Shown: positions 1 through 4,336 of the stretch, one piece after another
Numbering within the stretch: the stretch's first letter is position 1
Layout: every line of letters begins with the position of its first letter
From: Thermoplasmata archaeon
GTDB taxonomy: Archaea > Thermoplasmatota > E2 > DHVEG-1 > B18-G2
Length of the DNA stretch: 6,795 nt
Reading direction: 5' to 3'
Assembly (NCBI GenBank): GCA_021163455.1
Contig: JAGGWT010000087.1
Coordinates: forward strand, 1 to 6,795
Translations under genes and position numbers: made by a program
Notes under the pieces: generated by a model
The model's database searches: none
Told to the model about the DNA's origin: nothing
What the model saw: only the letters and a program-made list of their open reading frames with translations

Positions 1-297
1 ACCTATCTTATGTGCCTTTTCATCAGTTCTTGCAGTTATGAAGATTATCGGAATATCTCTCCATTCCTCTTTCTCTTTTAATCTGTTATATATCTCCCAT
101 CCACTCATCTCGGGCAACATTATATCAAGCAGTATAACGTCAGGCTTTATTTTCTCCCTTGACAGCAGGCTCACACAATCCTCACCGCTTTCCACACCTA
201 TGACCTCAACACTATCATCGATGGCTTCAAGCCCCTCTTTGATTGTTATCAGGATGTCAGGGTTATCATCAACAACCAGGATTTTTTTCTTTTCCAT
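1..297 (-). CDS. Response regulator receiver-domain protein, partial (C-terminal part beyond the window)
   Basis: Read on the minus strand from ATG at 297, this gives 99 codons in frame to the window edge. It is a CheY-like receiver domain that accepts phosphate from a histidine kinase in the cytoplasm. The strand-1 signature ILVVDD supplies the acidic pocket (D10, D11). LLDIMLPEMSG carries the phosphoacceptor aspartate D58, and IIFITA supplies the switch threonine T88. The conserved lysine and any output domain would lie beyond the edge, so it is unknown whether this is a single-domain regulator or carries an effector. The start is well supported by GGAGGTGA 8 nt upstream. It is transcribed away from the TIP49 gene. 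No kinase gene is adjacent inside the window; its partner may be to the left, or be the kinase 4 kb to the right. The domain call is firm; the cellular role is unknown. Confidence 0.93.
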   Translation of the reverse strand, partial: MEKKKILVVDDNPDILITIKEGLEAIDDSVEVIGVESGEDCVSLLSREKIKPDVILLDIMLPEMSGWEIYNRLKEKEEWRDIPIIFITARTDEKAHKIG

Positions 298-305
298 TTA
301 AAAAT

Positions 306-313
306 TCACCTCC
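306..313 (-). promoter_or_regulatory. Strong Shine-Dalgarno site of the left response regulator
   Basis: The minus strand reads GGAGGTGA, a full match to the archaeal anti-Shine-Dalgarno, 8 nt before the ATG at 297. It fixes the start codon of the receiver gene. Confidence 0.85.
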
Positions 314-324
314 ATCTCGACCCC

Positions 325-344
325 TCAAGAATCATTCAAGAATC
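325..344. repeat. Tandem 9-bp direct repeat TCAAGAATC, 11-bp period
   Basis: TCAAGAATC occurs at 325-333 and again at 336-344, exact in both copies with 2 bp between. The spacing is about one helical turn. The pair lies between the candidate TATA box and the start codon of the response-regulator gene, around the predicted transcription start. That would suit an operator for a protein binding one face of the helix, but no binding protein can be named. Confidence 0.5.
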
Positions 345-362
345 TATAACAGTTTTTAATTA

Positions 363-371
363 TTAAATATA
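363..371 (-). promoter_or_regulatory. Candidate TATA box of the left response regulator
   Basis: The minus strand reads TATATTTAA. Transcription starting about 25 nt downstream would begin near 341, leaving a leader of about 40 nt that includes the strong ribosome site. The upstream flank is not a good BRE, and the surrounding A+T-rich stretch offers other registers, so this placement is tentative. Confidence 0.45.
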
Positions 372-470
372 TCGAAAAAACTGAAAACAAAAAGTGAATG
401 TTCTTCTCCGAAGCAAATCTTTTTGAGATCTGTTGAATCACGCCAGATGTTACTTTTTCTCTGCAGTTAA

Positions 471-478
471 TTTAAAAT
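471..478 (+). promoter_or_regulatory. Candidate TATA box of the TIP49-like gene
   Basis: TTTAAAAT lies 36 nt before the ATG at 515. A start about 26 nt downstream would fall near 500, giving a leader of roughly 15 nt that just contains the ribosome site at 504-509. Confidence 0.5.
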
Positions 479-503
479 ACAGGTGATATTTTGTCAAATC
501 TCC

Positions 504-509
504 GGTGAT
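504..509 (+). promoter_or_regulatory. Shine-Dalgarno site of the TIP49-like gene
   Basis: GGTGAT, complementary to the 3' end of archaeal 16S rRNA, ends 5 nt before the ATG at 515. It supports 515 over the out-of-frame ATG at 508. Confidence 0.65.
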
Positions 510-514
510 GGGGG

Positions 515-1864
515 ATGGCTGAATTAAAAGAGATTCCAGAGTGGGAGAGGATATCTGCACATTCCCACATTTACGGATTGGGTCTCGATGAGAATGGAAA
601 GGCAAAAAGAAAGGCAGATGGTCTCGTTGGTCAGATAGAGGCAAGAGAAGCAGCAGGAATAGTTGTTGAGATGATAAAATCAGGAAAGTTTGCGGGCAAT
701 GCAATACTTCTCGCAGGTCCACCAGGAAGCGGGAAGACGGCGCTGGCAACAGCAATAGCAAGGGAGCTTGGAGAAGATGTTCCATTTGTTCCGATAGCGG
801 GAAGCGAGATATATTCTGCGGAGGTAAAAAAGACAGAATTTCTGACACAGGCTTTGAGGAAAGCCATAGGTGTGAGAATCAGGGAAATGAGGAAAATATA
901 TGAGGGAAAGGTTGAAGAGATTGATATCGAGTGGACACAGCATCCCTATAACCCATATCAGCGTATTCCGGCGGGTGCAACAATCAAACTTTCTACAACT
1001 GATGAGAAGAAGAAATTGAGAATGGACTCAACCTTCGCGATGCAACTCGTTCAGCAGGGAGTATCTGTAGGAGATGTAATTCAGATAGACATAGAGAGGC
1101 AGAGACTGGCAAAATTAGGAACAACGAAAAAGAGCAACGAGTATGATTTATCGACTGCTCACATTGTTGAGATTCCAGAAGGAAGCATCATAAAGGAAAA
1201 GGAATTCGTTTATACTCCAACCCTTCACGACCTGGATGTTGTAAATTCCAGGTCGGGTGTTGATTTCTTCAGTTTATTCTTTGGAAGCAGCGAGAGAAAA
1301 GAAATTGATGAGAGTGTAAGGAGAGAGGTTGACAGACAGGTCAAAAAATGGATCGAGGATGGAATGGCTGAACTGATACCCGGTGTACTGTTCATAGATG
1401 AGGCATCGATGCTGGATATAGAGGTCTTTGCCTTCCTCAATCGTGCTATGGAGCAGGAGCTTTCTCCAATAATCATATTTGCAACGAATCGTGGAATAAC
1501 AAGAATAAGAGGAACAGATATAAAATCTCCACACGGAATGCCACTGGACCTCCTTGATAGATTACTTGTTATCACAACACGCAAATACTCTGCCGATGAG
1601 ATAAGAGATATTCTTCTCATAAGAGCCCAGAAGGAAGGTATAGATATAGAGGATGAAGCACTCTCAAAACTTGTAGAAATTGGTGAGGAGAGGTCGCTGA
1701 GATATGCAATCCAGCTTTTAACACCAGCATGGCGCCTGGCGCAGAGGAGAAAATCTGAAACCATCGAAAAAGAAGATATCGAGAGGGCATTCAGATTATT
1801 TGTGGATGTGAAAAGGTCTGTCGAGTATCTTCGAGAAATGGAAAAGGAAATGATGGTCGATTGA
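515..1864 (+). CDS. TIP49/RuvB-like AAA+ ATPase (archaeal RuvBL1/RuvBL2 homologue)
   Basis: At 449 residues this is full length for the family (human RuvBL1/2 are about 456-463). Visible motifs run in family order. N-terminal HSHIYGLGLD (15-24) is the nucleotide-contacting segment. Walker A is GPPGSGKT (68-75). An inserted OB-like domain II spans roughly 125-235. TLHDLDVVNSR (236-246) follows, then Walker B LFIDEASMLD (292-301), sensor-1 asparagine N325 in ATNRG, the arginine finger R349 in DLLDRL, and sensor-2 R396 in SLRYAIQLLTPA. All catalytic residues are present, so it should be an active ATPase forming a hexameric ring. Eukaryotic relatives remodel chromatin, snoRNP and PIKK complexes; the archaeal role is poorly defined, so function beyond ATP-driven remodelling is inference. 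Eukaryotic Walker B reads DEVHMLD, so the histidine is serine here. It sits among replication-type genes and ends 1 bp from the convergent neighbour's stop. The start is backed by a ribosome site. Confidence 0.95.
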   Translation: MAELKEIPEWERISAHSHIYGLGLDENGKAKRKADGLVGQIEAREAAGIVVEMIKSGKFAGNAILLAGPPGSGKTALATAIARELGEDVPFVPIAGSEIYSAEVKKTEFLTQALRKAIGVRIREMRKIYEGKVEEIDIEWTQHPYNPYQRIPAGATIKLSTTDEKKKLRMDSTFAMQLVQQGVSVGDVIQIDIERQRLAKLGTTKKSNEYDLSTAHIVEIPEGSIIKEKEFVYTPTLHDLDVVNSRSGVDFFSLFFGSSERKEIDESVRREVDRQVKKWIEDGMAELIPGVLFIDEASMLDIEVFAFLNRAMEQELSPIIIFATNRGITRIRGTDIKSPHGMPLDLLDRLLVITTRKYSADEIRDILLIRAQKEGIDIEDEALSKLVEIGEERSLRYAIQLLTPAWRLAQRRKSETIEKEDIERAFRLFVDVKRSVEYLREMEKEMMVD

Positions 1865-1865
1865 G

Positions 1866-2432
1866 CTATGTCTCTATGGCTATCATGTATACATGTTTGA
1901 GCCAGAGGCTCTCATCGACAAAAAATATACCTTCGTCACTGATGAAACCAATCTGCAAAGGACCATCCTTCTCTCCAACAGGTAAACCATTCTTCTCGTA
2001 AATCACGGTCAGAACAAGATTCCTTACTCCAATGTATCTGCCTTTGCTGTCATACACATCTACCTTCCCATCAACCATGTCCTTCGAGAACTCCTTTACC
2101 AGGCCATTATCATATTTCACCTTTATAGAATAATTCCCGCTTATGTTGTACTTGTTGATGATATATTTGATGGGCAGACCTTTACATGTGAAGGGTCCTT
2201 CCGTATAATTATTGCTTTTTCTTATTCCTCCATACCCGGCCGCTACAGGTAGATTTTTGAGTTCATCCATCGTATAATATATCGTCTCGTTGTCGTATCT
2301 TATCTCAAGTACAAACTGTTCTCTCTGAGCATGCTCTGATAAACTGAGGTATATCCATATTGCTGATACAGCCAGGAGTATCAAGAGTATGGTAGATAAA
2401 ACGATCATGTACTCTCTTCTTTCTCCCTTCAT
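1866..2432 (-). CDS. Membrane-anchored exported protein with sulfite-oxidase-like (molybdopterin-binding) domain
   Basis: The protein has 188 residues. A basic N-terminus (KGERRE) precedes one hydrophobic helix at about 9-31, acting as signal anchor or signal peptide, so the rest should be outside the cell. The body matches the small archaeal family usually named molybdopterin-dependent oxidoreductase (SUOX fold, PF00174-like): YTMDELKNLP (53-62), GGIRKSNNYTEGPF, KGLPIKYII (84-92), DGPLQIGF and a final WLKHVYMIAIE. The Mo-ligating cysteine of true sulfite oxidases, expected around 70-77, is absent. The only cysteine (C83) sits in the segment matching the F-x-G-V-P motif. Cofactor binding is therefore doubtful, and the name should be read as a fold. 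Four N-glycosylation sequons (N48, N75, N96, N100) fit a surface protein. It is convergent with TIP49 and shares a divergent promoter with the Orc1/Cdc6-like gene. ATG 2408 (M9) is an alternative start but would drop the basic residues. Confidence 0.72.
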   Translation of the reverse strand: MKGERREYMIVLSTILLILLAVSAIWIYLSLSEHAQREQFVLEIRYDNETIYYTMDELKNLPVAAGYGGIRKSNNYTEGPFTCKGLPIKYIINKYNISGNYSIKVKYDNGLVKEFSKDMVDGKVDVYDSKGRYIGVRNLVLTVIYEKNGLPVGEKDGPLQIGFISDEGIFFVDESLWLKHVYMIAIET

Positions 2433-2439
2433 ACCACGC

Positions 2440-2467
2440 GAGCGACTTCTATGACACAGAGCGACTT
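2440..2467. repeat. 9-bp direct repeat GAGCGACTT, 19-bp period, overlapping the promoter
   Basis: GAGCGACTT occurs at 2440-2448 and 2459-2467. Allowing one mismatch the match runs to 12 bp (GAGCGACTT-N-TA). The right copy runs into the TATA box, and the left copy lies just before the start of the minus-strand gene. A protein bound here could block transcription in both directions; autoregulation by the adjacent Orc1/Cdc6-like protein is one possibility, not shown. Confidence 0.5.
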
Positions 2468-2481
2468 ATAAAACTTTCGCT
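2460..2481. promoter_or_regulatory. Shared bidirectional BRE/TATA promoter
   Basis: The 71-bp gap between two divergent start codons holds one clear TATA core, CTTATAAAA at 2465-2473, which reads TTTTATAAG on the other strand. It is flanked by inverted arms AGCGA (2460-2464) and TCGCT (2477-2481), so each strand presents a purine-rich AGCGA element upstream of the TATA, in the BRE position. Transcription starts 25-27 nt away would fall near 2496 (plus) and 2443 (minus), leaving leaders of about 8 and 11 nt. Neither start codon has a clear Shine-Dalgarno site, consistent with near-leaderless mRNAs. Confidence 0.6.
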
Positions 2482-2503
2482 TCTCTAAAAAACCATAAAC
2501 GAT

Positions 2504-3559
2504 ATGTTGAAAACGATGAGGATAATCAGGAGCGCCCAGAAACTCGATCTCAATTACGTTCCCAGCAGAATTTTATGCAGAGATAGGGAGATCAAACGCC
2601 TCAGGATCGCAATAGAAAGTGGAGGCAGAGCAATCATATGCGGAGAAACAGGAACAGGAAAAACGATGCTCGCAAAGTACTTTGCGAGGGATGCTGCATA
2701 CATCAATTGTTTCATCAACAGAACCGAACATGCGATTCTGGAGACAATACTAGGTATACTCAAACCCCGGTTCAATCCAGCAGGCCTTTCATCAAGAAGA
2801 CTCTGGGAAGAAATCCCACAGGATTCTTTTATTATTCTCGATGAGATAGAAGGCATATCTGTGGATGATTTGCCTCACTTCCTGTACACCTTATCGAGAA
2901 GGGCTGAAACTGGAAAGAGAGTTAAATACATTGCCATAACCAGAGATGCAGATATTCTTAAACAGATGGTGGGCGACGCCGCCGTATGGAGCACATTCGC
3001 TGGAAAATCGATAATACATCTAGAGAGATATGGAAAGGAGGAGATGGTGGAGATACTGAGCTACAGAGCATCAGAAGCGCTGTATGATGGGAGTATCAGT
3101 GAGGATGTTATCAGTCTTATAGCTGATATCGCACTTCGGAGCGAGGGTCACATGAGAACGGGCATAGAATTATTAAGAAACTCTGCCATGATAGCTGAGA
3201 GTGAAGGGCGAGACCATATAGAGCCTGAGGATGTCAGAGAGGCAAACATGGACGTGTGGCTGGATGAGATGGAAATTATGGATGAAGAACATCTTATCAT
3301 GCTCCTTGCCGTATCTCTATGCTGTAAAGAGAGGGCTTATGCGACCATTGATGATATAAAATCGACTTATATCAGAGTATGCGAAAATTATGGTTCAGAA
3401 CCCGGGGATATTGATAAGTTACTCAGAAAACTGGAGATGCATGGCTTTGTTATGAAAGTTGATGGTACGTATACAATCCCTTTCCCAACCGGTAAGATCA
3501 TCCAAAAGATAGAGAAAAGTATTGAAAAATCCGGTGAACTCAACTCATTTATCTCCTGA
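2504..3559 (+). CDS. Divergent Orc1/Cdc6-family AAA+ ATPase (replication-initiator-like)
   Basis: The protein has 351 residues, slightly short for archaeal Orc1/Cdc6 (about 380-420). The N-terminal NYVPSRILCRDREIKRL (17-33) matches the family's opening. Walker A is GETGTGKT (47-54), with Glu in the usual Pro position; Walker B is FIILDE (109-114, D113/E114). A sensor-2-type arginine R218 lies in EGHMRTGIELLR. The C-terminal third (about 250-345) resembles the Cdc6 winged helix, with a turn near LRKLEMHGF. Intact family members bind origin DNA and help load the MCM helicase. Two positions differ: the sensor-1 Asn of the usual ITND/ISND is Arg (R147 in AITRD), and the DPRVKSSL-like stretch reads DAAVWSTF, losing its Arg (A160). 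ATP binding should be intact, hydrolysis or partner activation may not be. It may be a paralogue with a regulatory rather than initiator role. It overlaps the RPA-like gene tail to tail by 15 bp. ATG 2516 is an alternative start. Confidence 0.8.
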   Translation: MLKTMRIIRSAQKLDLNYVPSRILCRDREIKRLRIAIESGGRAIICGETGTGKTMLAKYFARDAAYINCFINRTEHAILETILGILKPRFNPAGLSSRRLWEEIPQDSFIILDEIEGISVDDLPHFLYTLSRRAETGKRVKYIAITRDADILKQMVGDAAVWSTFAGKSIIHLERYGKEEMVEILSYRASEALYDGSISEDVISLIADIALRSEGHMRTGIELLRNSAMIAESEGRDHIEPEDVREANMDVWLDEMEIMDEEHLIMLLAVSLCCKERAYATIDDIKSTYIRVCENYGSEPGDIDKLLRKLEMHGFVMKVDGTYTIPFPTGKIIQKIEKSIEKSGELNSFIS

Positions 3560-4264
3560 GCGTGAAATTCGAGAGAGCGACCTCACCTCTACTTCGGTCA
3601 ATCTCTTTCCCCTCACTATCTTTACAGGTTCGATGATGGTTATGATATCACCTTTTCTGAAATCCTTAAAGGATTTGATGTGTTCATTCCATATAGTTAC
3701 AGGGATTGTAGAAGAATCAGTGCGAAGCACCACTCTTTTTGAGAAAAGCACATCTCCATCATCATTGAAGATGACTTCTGTATCCCTGATATCAACAATC
3801 TCACCGGTTATCGGCTTTATATCTATGGAAGGTGCATCCTCAGGATTTATTTCTATATGACTCCATCTTCCTATATTAACCTCCATCCACCCATTATGCT
3901 CTCTCACGAATCCATTGATGACTTTGATAATGTCACCAACCTCCACCCTGTTGAATACATCTGATTGAGAATCCCACAGGGTGAGCCAGCATGAGGATGT
4001 ATTGTCAGAGATTACAAACTGCCCCTTCTTTCCTTTGATTTTTTCCATAACCTTTCCGAAAACTGTACAGCTCTTGCCGGCACTTAACTCAGATATTGGT
4101 GTGATAAATCCTCTGTTTCTTCCCATTTCATCAACCACAATGTACTCCAGAACATCCCTTTCCAGAAGACCGTCAAACTCTCTGTCAAGCTCCTGTACAG
4201 CTCTGTAAAACTCTTCCTTGGACATCAAATCCTTGACTTTTGGATAATAACCTTCAGAGTGCAT
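3545..4264 (-). CDS. RPA-like single-stranded-DNA-binding protein with two OB folds
   Basis: Numbered from ATG 4264, the protein has 239 residues. A helical N-terminus contains YYPKVKDLMSKEEF, like the opening of archaeal RPA proteins. The first OB fold (about 56-136) reads ISELSAGKSCTVFGKV, then LTLWD with W97, then VEVGDIIKVINGFVRE and MEVNIGRWSHIEI. The second (about 149-231) reads ITGEIVDIRD, then VTIWNE with W192, then FRKGDIITIIEPVKI. No zinc-finger cysteines are seen, unlike some euryarchaeal RPA forms. The expected role is protecting ssDNA in replication and repair. The open frame extends to a TTG at 4291, and an ATG at 4225 is also possible. I choose 4264 because it keeps the conserved YYPKVKDLMSKEEF segment and lies just downstream of a candidate TATA box. 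The stop overlaps the end of the Orc1/Cdc6-like gene, and the promoter region is shared with the kinase gene. Confidence 0.85.
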   Translation of the reverse strand: MHSEGYYPKVKDLMSKEEFYRAVQELDREFDGLLERDVLEYIVVDEMGRNRGFITPISELSAGKSCTVFGKVMEKIKGKKGQFVISDNTSSCWLTLWDSQSDVFNRVEVGDIIKVINGFVREHNGWMEVNIGRWSHIEINPEDAPSIDIKPITGEIVDIRDTEVIFNDDGDVLFSKRVVLRTDSSTIPVTIWNEHIKSFKDFRKGDIITIIEPVKIVRGKRLTEVEVRSLSRISRSGDK

Positions 4265-4290
4265 CCCGTTATTAAGAAAGAGATTGTACA

Positions 4291-4297
4291 ATAAAAA
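4291..4297 (-). promoter_or_regulatory. Candidate TATA box of the RPA-like gene
   Basis: The minus strand reads TTTTTAT preceded by GCAAAC, a passable BRE. Initiation about 26 nt downstream would be near 4268, 4 nt before ATG 4264, so the transcript would be nearly leaderless. The element at 4311-4318 also reads ATATAAAA on this strand and could give a longer leader, starting near 4289. Confidence 0.4.
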
Positions 4298-4310
4298 GTT
4301 TGCAGAAAAG

Positions 4311-4318
4311 TTTTATAT
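4311..4318 (+). promoter_or_regulatory. Candidate TATA box of the histidine kinase gene
   Basis: TTTTATAT is preceded by the BRE-like AGAAAAG. Initiation 25-27 nt downstream would fall near 4337-4341, on or just past ATG 4337. The kinase mRNA is therefore probably leaderless, starting at 4337 or at ATG 4346 (M4). No Shine-Dalgarno site is present before either codon. Confidence 0.55.
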
Positions 4319-4336
4319 CTCGGATACTCATTTTGG

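Noticed and set aside
38..301. Plus-strand 87-codon open frame at the left edge
   Set aside because: The opposite strand encodes a clear receiver domain with a strong ribosome site; the plus reading is serine-rich antisense.
298..514. A small RNA or extra gene in the 217-bp divergent gap
   Set aside because: No start codon with a ribosome site, no stable hairpin and no conserved RNA pattern was seen; beyond the promoter elements and direct repeat nothing is supported.
450..943. Minus-strand open frames opposite the TIP49 gene
   Set aside because: They are low-complexity, Ser/Leu/Pro-rich readings antisense to a strongly conserved gene, with no ribosome site or domain.
1225..1764. 179-codon minus-strand open frame opposite TIP49
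   Set aside because: It is very serine- and isoleucine-rich, typical of an antisense shadow of an acidic, lysine-rich gene; no known motif.
2433..2503. A replication origin next to the Orc1/Cdc6-like gene
   Set aside because: The gap is only 71 bp, shows no ORB or mini-ORB element with its G-run, and no long A+T-rich unwinding tract. Its content is fully used by promoter elements. An origin could lie elsewhere.
4265..4291. TTG at 4291 as the start of the RPA-like gene
   Set aside because: The nine extra residues (YNLFLNNG and the initiator) add no family similarity, and a nearby ATG at 4264 keeps all conserved residues and lies downstream of a TATA-like element. Not excluded if the 4311-4318 element is used on the minus strand.
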